A stretch of DNA of 64,000 nt from Flavobacteriaceae bacterium UBA7302 (GTDB lineage: Bacteria > Bacteroidota > Bacteroidia > Flavobacteriales > Flavobacteriaceae): assembly GCA_002471825.1 (NCBI GenBank), contig DKQS01000003.1, forward strand, positions 62,001-126,000, given 5' to 3'. The notes under the pieces are model-generated. The model did not search any database. It had not been told where the DNA came from and saw only the letters and a program-made list of their open reading frames with translations. The position numbers were made by a program, and so were the translations under genes. How positions within the stretch are numbered: position 1 is the first letter of the stretch; each line of letters opens with the position of its first letter. Positions 8,332-17,135 of the stretch are shown piece after piece.

Positions 8332-9010
8332 TTAGTTTTCTGAAAACAGTTTCAAGGGGCTCCTTTAAGTCCTTCAACTTTGTATTAAGCACCAAATTAC
8401 CCTTGTTTAAAATCAATATCCGATCGCACATTGCTTCCACTTCTTGCATAATGTGTGAAGACAGCAATACGGTCTTTTCTTTTCCTAGATCAACAATTAA
8501 CTTACGTATTTCAGTCAATTGATTTGGATCTAATCCAGTGGTGGGTTCGTCCAAAATAAGCACCTCGGGATTGTGAATGATGGCGGCCGCTAGACCAACT
8601 CTTTGCTGATATCCTTTAGATAATTGTTTGATGCGCTTGTGCGACTCTGGAGTCAAACCTACTCTTTCAATGGTCTCCAAAACATCAACCTTTGTCAATC
8701 CGGCGATACCCGCATGAAACTGCAAATATTCTTTCACAAACATTTCCTTGTACAATGGATTCTGCTCAGGCAAATAACCTGTTCCCTTTTGGGCTTGAAG
8801 TTTTTGAGTTGCCACATTGTATTCATTTACGATGGCTTCTCCCGCTGTCGATTGAAGGTATCCGGTCAATATTTTCATCAAAGTAGACTTCCCAGCTCCG
8901 TTAGGCCCAAGCAAGGCTATCACCTCACCCTTTTCAGCAGAAAAAGTAACACCATTTAAGGCAATCTGCTTGCCGTAATCTTTCCGAATATTTTCAACTT
9001 TTATAGACAT
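8318..9010 (-). CDS. ABC transporter ATP-binding protein, GldA-like
   Basis: Starting at MSIKV gives 230 residues. A longer frame upstream would run back over the stop of the preceding gene, so the ATG at 9010, 14 nt after that stop, is preferred. Walker A is GPNGAGKST, the signature is QLSKGYQQRVGLA, and Walker B is VLILDEPTTGLDP, with the switch His in SSHIMQEV. The sequence resembles GldA, the ATPase of the flavobacterial gliding-associated exporter, but as I remember it GldA is near 300 residues and this lacks the C-terminal part. No GldF/GldG permease is adjacent. The upstream membrane protein may be its partner. Confidence 0.85.
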   Translation of the reverse strand: MSIKVENIRKDYGKQIALNGVTFSAEKGEVIALLGPNGAGKSTLMKILTGYLQSTAGEAIVNEYNVATQKLQAQKGTGYLPEQNPLYKEMFVKEYLQFHAGIAGLTKVDVLETIERVGLTPESHKRIKQLSKGYQQRVGLAAAIIHNPEVLILDEPTTGLDPNQLTEIRKLIVDLGKEKTVLLSSHIMQEVEAMCDRILILNKGNLVLNTKLKDLKEPLETVFRKLTTVS

Positions 9011-9024
9011 GTTGCTTGCTTTAA

Positions 9025-9792
9025 CTAGGCATTCATCAAACGTTCTGTTCTTATTTTTCGTATGGACTTCATTCGATTCCATGCTATCTTATGCCGTTGC
9101 TTGTACAGCCATAAACATCCTAAATCCAATCCGAAGTAAAAGAAACTAATTCCACTAGGCGGATTGAAACTTGGAAGAAAATCAAAGATTCCCCAAGCTG
9201 TGGAAGGCCATTTCCAGCATAAGTAATTGGTACCTACAATTTCTAAGTAGGCTACGGTAATATACATGGTCAAATAAAACAATCGCTCTCTAGGTTTGAA
9301 CTTTAAAATTGTTAAGGTGGCGATGGTCATCACAAAACCAAAAACATCATTTTTAACCACAAGAAAGACCGTGGCATAAATAAAAATGAAAATGGCAAAT
9401 ACAACCTCTAAGTTCTTGCGATGCTTGATAATGGAAGATGCTTTTGAAAAATACAAAACAGCCATATAGACCAATGCATGACCCGGCGGCACATAATGAG
9501 GTACATTTTCCAATCGGTAGGTATACATGCCCATCACAATGGAAAACAAGTACTCTCCGATTATGGCAATCAAAATGGCCGTAATCATTTGTTCTTTGTT
9601 TCGTTTGGGAACTGTGTAAAATACAATTCCGGTGACAATGAACATCACAATATTCGCATACCATTGAGCGTGCTCTGTAATTTCTACAAAGAAATAGCTA
9701 TCTAAAAACAATCCGGTAAGTAAGTAAAAGAACAAAAGTCCGAGACTTTTTCCAGTAGCGTACCAGGGTGATTTACTCGCCAATAAACTCAT
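9025..9792 (-). CDS. Polytopic membrane protein of unknown function
   Basis: 255 residues with about seven hydrophobic segments spread over the whole length and a basic C-terminal tail (KQRHKIAWNRMKSIRK). Motif-like stretches such as VPPGHALVYMAVLYF suggest a conserved family, but I do not recognise it. It lies 14 nt upstream of the GldA-like ATPase on the same strand, so the two probably form an operon. It could be a partner of that ATPase, although ABC-2 permeases usually look different. Confidence 0.75.
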   Translation of the reverse strand: MSLLASKSPWYATGKSLGLLFFYLLTGLFLDSYFFVEITEHAQWYANIVMFIVTGIVFYTVPKRNKEQMITAILIAIIGEYLFSIVMGMYTYRLENVPHYVPPGHALVYMAVLYFSKASSIIKHRKNLEVVFAIFIFIYATVFLVVKNDVFGFVMTIATLTILKFKPRERLFYLTMYITVAYLEIVGTNYLCWKWPSTAWGIFDFLPSFNPPSGISFFYFGLDLGCLWLYKQRHKIAWNRMKSIRKIRTERLMNA

Positions 9793-9814
9793 GTTGCTAA
9801 AATAGGTATCTCCA

Positions 9815-9845
9815 TAAAAAAAGACCCAATTAAATTGAGCCTTTC
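9815..9845 (-). terminator. Rho-independent terminator
   Basis: Read on the minus strand, AAAGGCTCAATT pairs with AATTGGGTCTTT (12 bp, two G-U), followed by TTTTTA. It ends the GLPGLI/barrel operon just before the next minus-strand gene. Confidence 0.85.
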
Positions 9846-9865
9846 TTTACATTTTTTATTGATGA

Positions 9866-12604
9866 TTACAATTGGTAACGCATTCTGAAACTAATAAACC
9901 TCGGTAAGATAAAGGTCTCATTGATGCTGTTGGCAATGTTATTAAGACCAACGTTCACACGAGAATCTGTTCCCAATAAGTTGCTTCCTACCAATTCGTA
10001 TTCCCATTTGGCATCTCTATTCTTTCTGTAAGCCATGGTAAAATTCCAAATCTTAAACATGTTTTGCAAGGCACCGTCTTGTCTCACCTCATTGTAAGTG
10101 AAATCACTTCGGATGGTCAAGGCATCCCATAAATAGGCATCAAAATCAATTCTTGGGGCCGTTGTAACTGTTCCAAATGAATTCACCGCATTGGAAGTTA
10201 GGTTGGTGTTGTCCTGATTGTTCCAAGTGACGTTATAGCTCACACTAAAGTTTGGTGCTTTGGTAAAGTTAGTACGGATTCTAGGTCTCAAACTATACAC
10301 ATTACTCTGGATTTGGTTTTGGTTGGCACCAAAGAACTGGAATCCTTTAAAGTAAGTATAGCTACCAAACACTCTGGTCTCTACTCTGTTAAAGGTCTTG
10401 CTGATACTTCCCAATAAGTTGAAGTTTTCCACGTCCTCAGGAATATTCAAATTGGTTCTTGTAGATACAACCGATCCAGGAACGAAGTTAACCGTACTTG
10501 CAATTTGGTCTGTGGTTCTGCTGTAAGACGCTCTTGCAAAAATATTCGTGTAATTGAATAAGTTGAAGCTTCCATAGCTAAGAGAAATATTCTCTACTTG
10601 TGCGTTCAAGATATCTTCATTACCAAAGAAGAACGAGTTATAACTATTAGCAACCAATCCTTCGGCAATGGCATTCACGTCAGTAAAGTTTACGCTTTGA
10701 CGGTAGTTCAAACGCAAGTTTTCGCTACGCTTAAACTGCATGATCATCTGGAATTCTGGTAAGATCTTTTGGAAAGAATCTTCAAAATATTGTGTTCCGA
10801 ATTGCGTATTGTTCAAGTTATACGCATGTACAGTAAATCCTGGTGTGAAAGTGAAAATACCCGCTTTTAAACGGTAACGCATACCCGCATAAATATCAGA
10901 GAAATTGTACTCAGTGTCATTCGCTGTTGGTACATTGTTCAAAGATGGATTTACGGTGTTCCCGTTGTCCAATACTTGGTAGAATCTTGAATCAAAATTC
11001 TGTCTACTCAAAATAGTTCCTCCAACAAAGTTGAAGTTACTTCTTTGATTGATGATGTAATAGTAATCCAACTTCGCATCAACCTGATTCGACTTCACTC
11101 GTCTGTCTTGTTCTAATTGATAGATCTGCTGATTGGTATCTAAACCTAATTCATTGGCAGGACCATCAAATCCATCTAAATTACTATTCGGATCATTATC
11201 CAATGACGCAGCATAGAATGGATCTTCGTCTTGTAATAAATGTTGTACTTCTAAAGCGAAGATGTTCTTTTCGTTCGCCGTATAGAAATAACTAAAGTTC
11301 TGATTGATTCTGAATGGCGTGGCATCTTCACCAATACGGATGTTATTTCCTAAAACTCTTGAAGATTCTAAGTCCGTTCTAAATTCATTAGAAAAACGTC
11401 CAATTACGTCATAATTCAATTGGTTGTTGAAGTCTTTCTTGTAAATTGCACTTAGCTTCAATAATCCAGTATTACTTGTCTGATCTGTTGTATTATCAGT
11501 TTGATCATCTGGAATCGTTGGATCTACATAATCTACGATTCTTCTATTTCGCTGTCCATTTTCGTTTCCTGACCAGATTAAGAATCCGCTTAAGTCTAAT
11601 TTCTTATTTGGAGAATAGCTGAAGTTAATGGCAGTCAACTTGGTTTCAATTCGGTTGGCGTTTCTAGCATTCGCATTCAAAAATCCGATCCCGGCTGAAG
11701 CCAAACTCAAATTGGTTCCGTTATTCGGACTCTGACTTCTGAAGCCGCCACTAAAGTTTCGAACGTCTCTACGATTCAATACCACCTCTCCAATATTGTT
11801 CAAATCACCAATAACGTTAATGGTGTATTTCGGACTATAGTAGAATAATTTCGGTTGGAATAAATACAAGTTTTCATTGGGTGACTGTCCAAATCCACCT
11901 GTAATGTCTCCAAACCAAAAGGCTTCTTTTCCTTTCTTCAGCTTAATATTCAAAGCCACACGATCTTGGTTGTCTTGCACACCTCGTAACTGACTTACAT
12001 CAGCAAAGTTTCTCAACACTTGAATCTTGTCAACAGCATTAGAAGGAATGTTCTTGGTAGCTAATTTCGAATCGCCATCAAAGAAGTCTTTTCCGTCTAC
12101 CATTACCTTCTCGACTGTTTTTCCTTCAACTTCAATTTGACCATCATCATTGATTTCGACGCCCGGCAGTTTCTTTAAGACATCCTCAAGTTTACGTTCA
12201 GTTCCATTTTTAAAGGAATCGGCATTGTATACAATGGTATCTCCTTTTACGGTAACAGGCATTTTGGAAACGATACTGATACCATCCAACATGTTGTCTT
12301 CATACATGGTGAAGTTTTTAGTCATGTTCGTGGTTCCCGTTTTTACCACCTCACTGATGGTTTTGAATCCAACAAAGCTAATTTTCACATTGTATACTTT
12401 GTTGTTTTTTAAATCGAGTTTATAAGCTCCTTTCGAGTTGGTAAAGCCAAAAGAGCTGATGGCTTTTGAAACCGTATCAATCGCAATTACGTTTGCCATT
12501 TCAAGTGGTTCGCCAATAGAGTCTTTTACAGCTCCCGTTAGTTTTACTTGGGCACTAACAATCCCTGTTGCCAAGAAAATGGCAATTAAAATAATTTTTT
12601 TCAT
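9866..12604 (-). CDS. Outer-membrane TonB-receptor-like beta-barrel protein
   Basis: 912 residues with a signal peptide ending VSAQ. Then comes a carboxypeptidase-regulatory-like (CNA-B type) domain at about 20-100 (VKLTGAVKDSIGEPLEMANV) and a plug-like domain at about 115-220 with VLKKLPGVEINDDGQIEVEGK and VMVDGKDFF. A long Asn/Tyr/Phe-rich barrel runs to a terminal FRMRYQL. This is the Bacteroidota OMP_b-brl_3 type, which lacks an obvious TonB box. It follows two GLPGLI genes on the same strand, a pairing common in this phylum, and ends at a strong terminator. The substrate is unknown. Confidence 0.88.
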   Translation of the reverse strand: MKKIILIAIFLATGIVSAQVKLTGAVKDSIGEPLEMANVIAIDTVSKAISSFGFTNSKGAYKLDLKNNKVYNVKISFVGFKTISEVVKTGTTNMTKNFTMYEDNMLDGISIVSKMPVTVKGDTIVYNADSFKNGTERKLEDVLKKLPGVEINDDGQIEVEGKTVEKVMVDGKDFFDGDSKLATKNIPSNAVDKIQVLRNFADVSQLRGVQDNQDRVALNIKLKKGKEAFWFGDITGGFGQSPNENLYLFQPKLFYYSPKYTINVIGDLNNIGEVVLNRRDVRNFSGGFRSQSPNNGTNLSLASAGIGFLNANARNANRIETKLTAINFSYSPNKKLDLSGFLIWSGNENGQRNRRIVDYVDPTIPDDQTDNTTDQTSNTGLLKLSAIYKKDFNNQLNYDVIGRFSNEFRTDLESSRVLGNNIRIGEDATPFRINQNFSYFYTANEKNIFALEVQHLLQDEDPFYAASLDNDPNSNLDGFDGPANELGLDTNQQIYQLEQDRRVKSNQVDAKLDYYYIINQRSNFNFVGGTILSRQNFDSRFYQVLDNGNTVNPSLNNVPTANDTEYNFSDIYAGMRYRLKAGIFTFTPGFTVHAYNLNNTQFGTQYFEDSFQKILPEFQMIMQFKRSENLRLNYRQSVNFTDVNAIAEGLVANSYNSFFFGNEDILNAQVENISLSYGSFNLFNYTNIFARASYSRTTDQIASTVNFVPGSVVSTRTNLNIPEDVENFNLLGSISKTFNRVETRVFGSYTYFKGFQFFGANQNQIQSNVYSLRPRIRTNFTKAPNFSVSYNVTWNNQDNTNLTSNAVNSFGTVTTAPRIDFDAYLWDALTIRSDFTYNEVRQDGALQNMFKIWNFTMAYRKNRDAKWEYELVGSNLLGTDSRVNVGLNNIANSINETFILPRFISFRMRYQL

Positions 12605-12624
12605 GATATTAATTTGTTGAAATC

Positions 12625-13452
12625 TTAGAATCGTCTTCCACCTCGTCTTCCGCGTCGGAAACGCTCGCGCATTTCTCGTGTCTTTTCTTTAATAATTGTG
12701 TTGTACTCATCTCTAGAAACTTCTTTCCCTTTGGATGGTACTTGTATGGTGATTGATTCTTCGGGGTTTAAAACAACTTCGGTGCACAACATGGTGGTTC
12801 TACCTGCATTTAATTCCAAGATTAACCCTGGTAACCCGTAGTATTCTGCCGGCCCAGTTTTTACAGGAATCTCAGGTGTAAACCATGCTGTAACTGCTAA
12901 TGTTTTTATATCTTCTTTTGTTTTTGTTGAGTCTTTCTTTTGATCTCCTCTTCTTCTCATTCGGCGCCACATATTACTCATAGTAATTCTGTCATCTGCC
13001 TTAACTAAGGTCGCTTTGTAACAAGTATATTGTCCGATTTTCTTAGTTTCTGCTGTCATTTGCCACTGAGGCTGAGCCATTTCTTCCTGAATTCTGAAAC
13101 GCTTGCTAAAGGATTCAATATCCTCCACCATTTCAGCATTTGCAAAATTCTTGTAAATAGACCCTTGACCGTTGCTTGCTCCCCAGCGCATTCCTCGAGT
13201 TCCAGGCGCATCTAATTTCACATCCTCTTTCCAAGAAGACTCATTTTGATTAAAACTAAGGGTGTAAGTCTTTTCTAAGAAATTCTTCATTCGAGCCATC
13301 CATTGTTTTTTCTGAGCCTCAGAAACATTGTTGCCAAATCGGCTCATATCCATTGTTGTTTTGGACATGTAGGTGGCTTTTCCCTCGAATTTCTTTTGTG
13401 AAAATCCTATTGAAGTGCTCAATAGAAGTGTGAGGAGTATTAGTCTTTTCAT
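12625..13452 (-). CDS. GLPGLI family exported protein (copy 2)
   Basis: 275 residues with a signal peptide (MKRLILLTLLLSTSIGFSQ). The family motif appears as YYGLPGLILELNAG near residue 200, preceded by a conserved AWFTPEIPV block. The C-terminus is strikingly basic (RERFRRGRRGGRRF). GLPGLI proteins (TIGR01200) are Bacteroidota-specific, exported and of unknown function. It is closely similar in layout to the GLPGLI gene just upstream, so the pair looks like a tandem duplication, and it lies 20 nt before the barrel gene. Confidence 0.93.
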   Translation of the reverse strand: MKRLILLTLLLSTSIGFSQKKFEGKATYMSKTTMDMSRFGNNVSEAQKKQWMARMKNFLEKTYTLSFNQNESSWKEDVKLDAPGTRGMRWGASNGQGSIYKNFANAEMVEDIESFSKRFRIQEEMAQPQWQMTAETKKIGQYTCYKATLVKADDRITMSNMWRRMRRRGDQKKDSTKTKEDIKTLAVTAWFTPEIPVKTGPAEYYGLPGLILELNAGRTTMLCTEVVLNPEESITIQVPSKGKEVSRDEYNTIIKEKTREMRERFRRGRRGGRRF

Positions 13453-13555
13453 TGTGTTTGATTAAATTTTGGGTAAAAATACTTTTATTACTACCTGCTT
13501 AGACTTAAAAAAACCTTAAAAGTTTAATCCTCACACTGAAATCATTAAACAAAAT

Positions 13556-14389
13556 TTATCCTCCTATTCGGATTTGCATGCCATTACCTCTTCTGGATTT
13601 AAAGCGCTCCATCATTTCTTTGGTCTTTTCCCTTGAAATTTTTTCATAGGTTTCCTGATTGACCACTTTTCCTTTTTCAGGTTCCACAATTTGAACGGAG
13701 TTGTCTTTGCTCAAAACGATTTCTGTACAAACAATTAAAGATCTTCCATCATTAATTTCTAAAATCAACCCAGGTAATCCCTGCCAATTTCTTGGTCCGT
13801 TACTTACTGGTACCTCAGGTGTGTACCAAGCGGTGGTGGTAATAGTTTCCATTTTTTTAACTTCCTTGGATTCACCATCGATCATGCTCATACTGATGTT
13901 CTCAACTTCTCGAGTGAATGTGGCTTTGTAACAAGTATACTCTCCAATGTTCTTGGTTTCGGAACTAAGTTTCCAATCGTAGGTTGTTAAGGTGTCCTTG
14001 ATTAAAAAACGCTTACTGAGCAATTCGGTTTCGTTCACATAGCGCTTTTCAGATAAGTTCTTGTATAACACACTTCCAGCGCCAGTTCCGAAGGACATTA
14101 CCATAGCCCCTCCTACTCTCGCCTTAGGATTCGGTGCAGACAATTGGGCCTTTTCCTTGTAGATGGAAGCATTTTTATTGAATTCTAGCACGAAGGTTTT
14201 CTGATTCATTTTTTGAATCTTCTTCTTAATCTCTTCAGCCATTTTATCATCCATACCTGGATTTCCAGTTTTTACACTAAAATTGGTCTTTCTACTGGTT
14301 TTGTATATGGCCTTTCCAGAAAATTGCTGTCCGACTAAAGATAGGGTGAAAAATGTTAAAACTGCGGCTAATGTTACTCGTGTTTTCAT
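13556..14389 (-). CDS. GLPGLI family exported protein (copy 1)
   Basis: 277 residues with a signal peptide ending LVGQQ. Motifs are TAWYTPEVPVSNGP, WQGLPGLILEINDG near residue 203, and a C-terminal EKTKEMMERFKSRRGNG helix matching the one in the downstream paralogue. The start lies one nucleotide after the stop of the small upstream gene, indicating tight cotranscription. A 103-nt gap separates it from copy 2. Function unknown; an envelope role linked to the barrel protein is inferred from context only. Confidence 0.93.
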   Translation of the reverse strand: MKTRVTLAAVLTFFTLSLVGQQFSGKAIYKTSRKTNFSVKTGNPGMDDKMAEEIKKKIQKMNQKTFVLEFNKNASIYKEKAQLSAPNPKARVGGAMVMSFGTGAGSVLYKNLSEKRYVNETELLSKRFLIKDTLTTYDWKLSSETKNIGEYTCYKATFTREVENISMSMIDGESKEVKKMETITTTAWYTPEVPVSNGPRNWQGLPGLILEINDGRSLIVCTEIVLSKDNSVQIVEPEKGKVVNQETYEKISREKTKEMMERFKSRRGNGMQIRIGG

Positions 14390-14390
14390 G

Positions 14391-14762
14391 TTACGCTTTT
14401 TGGTTTTTGTTTGAAATTTTAATTAATCCGTTAACTCCTTTTTGTGCTTTCAAAATCAATTTATGCAAATCCTCGGTTTTGCCATTTACAGAAAAAGAAT
14501 TTTTAAATGTATTCAACTTTCCAGATTTCAATTCAAAGTTAAGAGCAATTTTTTTATTCTTCGGATTCTCGATAAAAACAGATTGTACATCGTTCCAATC
14601 GATGGTCTTTAATTCTTTTACCGAAGAAGTCACAACTGAGATTGATGAAATCTCAATTTTGGATTTTGACTCTTGTGTTGTTTCCAAGGAATTAGAGCCT
14701 AAGAATAATGATGAACAGAAGTACATCATGGTCAATACGATGTTTGTAATAATATTAGTCAT
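14391..14762 (-). CDS. Small exported protein heading the GLPGLI operon
   Basis: 123 residues with a hydrophobic N-terminus (MTNIITNIVLTMMYFCSSLF). The rest has DWNDVQSVFIENPKNKKIALNFEL and KTEDLHKLILKAQKGVNGLI. It is not recognised as a named family and contains no GLPGLI motif. It is the first gene of the operon and diverges from the histidine kinase gene across a 120-bp gap holding the GTTAAC boxes. Residues 25-60 could be a sensor-interacting region, but that is speculation. Confidence 0.65.
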   Translation of the reverse strand: MTNIITNIVLTMMYFCSSLFLGSNSLETTQESKSKIEISSISVVTSSVKELKTIDWNDVQSVFIENPKNKKIALNFELKSGKLNTFKNSFSVNGKTEDLHKLILKAQKGVNGLIKISNKNQKA

Positions 14763-14818
14763 TGGTATGGTTTTTTAGGATTACGATACAAAAGTGAAAA
14801 ATACTTTCTTTCTGTACG

Positions 14819-14844
14819 GTTAACTAATGTTAACGAGTGTTAAC
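14819..14844. promoter_or_regulatory. Three GTTAAC boxes at exact 10-bp spacing (putative response-regulator site)
   Basis: GTTAAC occurs at 14819-14824, 14829-14834 and 14839-14844, one helical turn apart. The array sits between the divergent GLPGLI operon and the histidine kinase/response regulator operon, 27 bp upstream of the kinase -7 element. OmpR-family regulators typically bind tandem direct repeats of this spacing. That the encoded regulator binds here is inference. Confidence 0.65.
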
Positions 14845-14870
14845 GGTCTATTTTTTAGGTTTTTACTACC

Positions 14871-14878
14871 TATATTTG
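14871..14878 (+). promoter_or_regulatory. -7 element abutting the histidine kinase start
   Basis: TATATTTG matches TAnnTTTG and ends 4 nt before the ATG at 14883, so the transcript would start at or very near the start codon. No -33 TTG is seen; the upstream GTTAAC boxes may replace it through an activator. Confidence 0.6.
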
Positions 14879-14882
14879 ACCC

Positions 14883-16400
14883 ATGAATACGAAACAGTAT
14901 CGCTTGTTGTTCTATATTATTGTGGTTACCATTACGGCAACCATTGGAGTTCAATTGTATTGGAATTATCAGAATTACGAAGAGAACAAGCAACGTGTTT
15001 CGAATGAGATTTTACTGAGCTTAAACAATACGGTAGAGAGTTATTATTCCGGATTGTCAAAGAAAAATTTCTTCAGTATTGTTTCAAATGTAAACCCAGA
15101 AGGATTGTCAATTTTCAAAAATCTCAATCCAAAAGATTCCAAAAAGAGAAAGACCGATCTTAAGATTACTTCTTTAAAAATAACCACGGATGATCCTAGC
15201 GAATATGAAAAACTTCCTGAGCTTTTGGATTCCATTCTTATCATCGATTCCATCACATCAAAAACTTTGAAGCATCGCAATCGAGAGTTATTGGATATCA
15301 AAGGAGATAAAATTGATTACAAAGTCTTTAACGGGAAACAAAAAATGGACAGTTTGAATTTGATCAAGGGAATTCAAAGTGTCTTTATTGCTTTTAAAGA
15401 TGATAAAATAAAATTCGAAAAATTTGATTCTATTTTTTCAAAAGAATTGGAAAAGTACAACATCAAAACCGATTATTACTTCAACTATTATGTAGCCGAT
15501 AGTTTGAACGCCACCACAGCCAAAGATTCGATACCATTTCAAAACAAACTCCAAGCAAAATCGACCTACTTGCGATCTAATCAGTCGTTGTTTGTCTTTC
15601 ACGACGATACCACATTTGACGTTTTGAAGAAGAGTTTTACCGGTATTTTGATTTCACTGCTGTTGGCCTTGGTCATCATTTCAACCTTATTTTATTTGTT
15701 GAGCATTATCAACAATCAAAAGGAATTGGCTTCCATCAAAAACGATTTGATTAGCAATATTACTCACGAGTTCAAGACTCCGATTACCACGATTTCAACG
15801 GCATTGGAAGCTATTGACAATTTTAACGCGATCAATGATAAGGAGAAGACCAAGAAGTATTTAAACATGTCTTCCCAGCAACTGAATAAGCTGCACTTGA
15901 TGGTTGAAAAACTATTGGAAACAGCCACCTTAGACAGTGAAAGTTTGCTTCTAAAAAAATCTCAGCAAGACCTTGTTCAGATGTGCCAAAAGCTTGTGGA
16001 AAAGAACCAAGAATTACACAATTACAAGTCAATTTCTTTTTCAACAAATTCTAAGGAAGTTGTGCGTCATATCGACGATTTTCATTTTGAAAATGTCATT
16101 TCAAACTTGATCGATAATGCCATCAAATACGGCGGAGAGGAAATTAGCATCGAGGTGAACGCGGAAAAAGGTCAAACAACAATTCGTGTGAATGATAATG
16201 GAAAGGGCATCGATAAAAATCAGCAAGAAAAAATCTTTGAAAAATTCTATCGAGTTCCCAAAGGAAATACCCATGATGTTAAAGGCTTCGGAATCGGATT
16301 GTACTATTGCCGTAAGATTGTAGAAAAACACAACGGAACCATCCAATTATCATCAGATAACAACAGCACAACATTCATCATAACCCTCCCCAATGAATAA
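14883..16400 (+). CDS. Sensor histidine kinase
   Basis: 505 residues. Membrane segment 1 is at about 8-28, a periplasmic sensor of about 215 residues with no recognised domain follows, and membrane segment 2 is at about 250-275. The HisKA box NITHEFKTPI has the phospho-accepting H295. The ATPase domain has NLIDNAIKYGG (N box), DNGKGID, FEKFYRVP and KGFGIGLYYCRKI (G boxes). It resembles the RprX class of Bacteroidota kinases. The stop overlaps the response regulator start by 8 nt. It likely senses an envelope signal and controls the divergent GLPGLI/barrel operon. Confidence 0.95.
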   Translation: MNTKQYRLLFYIIVVTITATIGVQLYWNYQNYEENKQRVSNEILLSLNNTVESYYSGLSKKNFFSIVSNVNPEGLSIFKNLNPKDSKKRKTDLKITSLKITTDDPSEYEKLPELLDSILIIDSITSKTLKHRNRELLDIKGDKIDYKVFNGKQKMDSLNLIKGIQSVFIAFKDDKIKFEKFDSIFSKELEKYNIKTDYYFNYYVADSLNATTAKDSIPFQNKLQAKSTYLRSNQSLFVFHDDTTFDVLKKSFTGILISLLLALVIISTLFYLLSIINNQKELASIKNDLISNITHEFKTPITTISTALEAIDNFNAINDKEKTKKYLNMSSQQLNKLHLMVEKLLETATLDSESLLLKKSQQDLVQMCQKLVEKNQELHNYKSISFSTNSKEVVRHIDDFHFENVISNLIDNAIKYGGEEISIEVNAEKGQTTIRVNDNGKGIDKNQQEKIFEKFYRVPKGNTHDVKGFGIGLYYCRKIVEKHNGTIQLSSDNNSTTFIITLPNE

Positions 16401-17070
16401 GATCAAAGTACTTTTAGCGGAAGACGAAGCGAGTTTAGGTATGATTGTCAGTGAAACGCTTGAAAGCCGAGACTTCGAAGTTTTTCATGCGGCTGATGGT
16501 GAAGAAGCCCTTGAAATGTATCAAGAAAAACAACCTGACATTTTGGTGTTGGATGTGATGATGCCAAAAAAAGACGGATTCACCCTTGCCAAAGAAATTC
16601 GGGAAGGAAACAGCTCTATCCCCATCATTTTCTTAACGGCAAAATCACAAACTTCAGATGTGGTAGAAGGATTTGAACATGGCGGTAATGATTACCTTAA
16701 AAAACCATTTTCCATGGAAGAATTGATTGTTCGCATCAAGGCCTTGTTACAACGAGTGAGTTTAAAAGTTGATAAGGAGAACTTGAAGGTTGGTGCTTAC
16801 AATTTCAATCTTACCCAACAATATCTCGAACTAGATGGTGAACAACAACAACTGACTCATCGTGAAGCCCAATTATTGTTCTTTTTAATTGAAAAGAAAA
16901 ACGCCATTCTAGACCGCAGTTTTATATTGAACAAATTGTGGGGCAACGACGATTTCTTTAATGCACGAAGCATGGATGTGTTCATCTCCAAACTTCGCAA
17001 GAAACTAAAGGGAGATGAATCTGTCAAAATTATAAATGTGCGTGGATTCGGATATAAATTGATTTGCTAG
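16393..17070 (+). CDS. OmpR-family response regulator
   Basis: 225 residues. The receiver domain (1-120) has acidic pocket AEDE at residues 9-12, phosphorylation site D54 in VLDVMMP, T82 in FLTAK, and K104 in LKKPF. The winged-helix DNA-binding domain (about 130-225) has LTHREAQLLFFL and the recognition region ARSMDVFISKLRKKL, ending GFGYKLIC. It pairs with the overlapping kinase gene. The GTTAAC array upstream of the kinase is the best candidate binding site, which would give autoregulation plus control of the divergent operon. Confidence 0.96.
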   Translation: MNKIKVLLAEDEASLGMIVSETLESRDFEVFHAADGEEALEMYQEKQPDILVLDVMMPKKDGFTLAKEIREGNSSIPIIFLTAKSQTSDVVEGFEHGGNDYLKKPFSMEELIVRIKALLQRVSLKVDKENLKVGAYNFNLTQQYLELDGEQQQLTHREAQLLFFLIEKKNAILDRSFILNKLWGNDDFFNARSMDVFISKLRKKLKGDESVKIINVRGFGYKLIC

Positions 17071-17135
17071 GCCTTAATAATGCTAAATTTTAGTACTTTT
17101 ATCCCTCTTTTTTTAACAGATAAAGTACAAATCAG

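Noticed and set aside
8318..9010. Firm assignment of this ATPase as gliding protein GldA
   Set aside because: The C-terminal part of GldA is missing and no GldF/GldG genes are adjacent, so only GldA-like is supported.
8318..9082. Longer form of the GldA-like ATPase starting at 9082
   Set aside because: It would overlap the upstream gene by 58 nt, and the added residues are unlike the family; the ATG at 9010 gives the canonical N-terminus.
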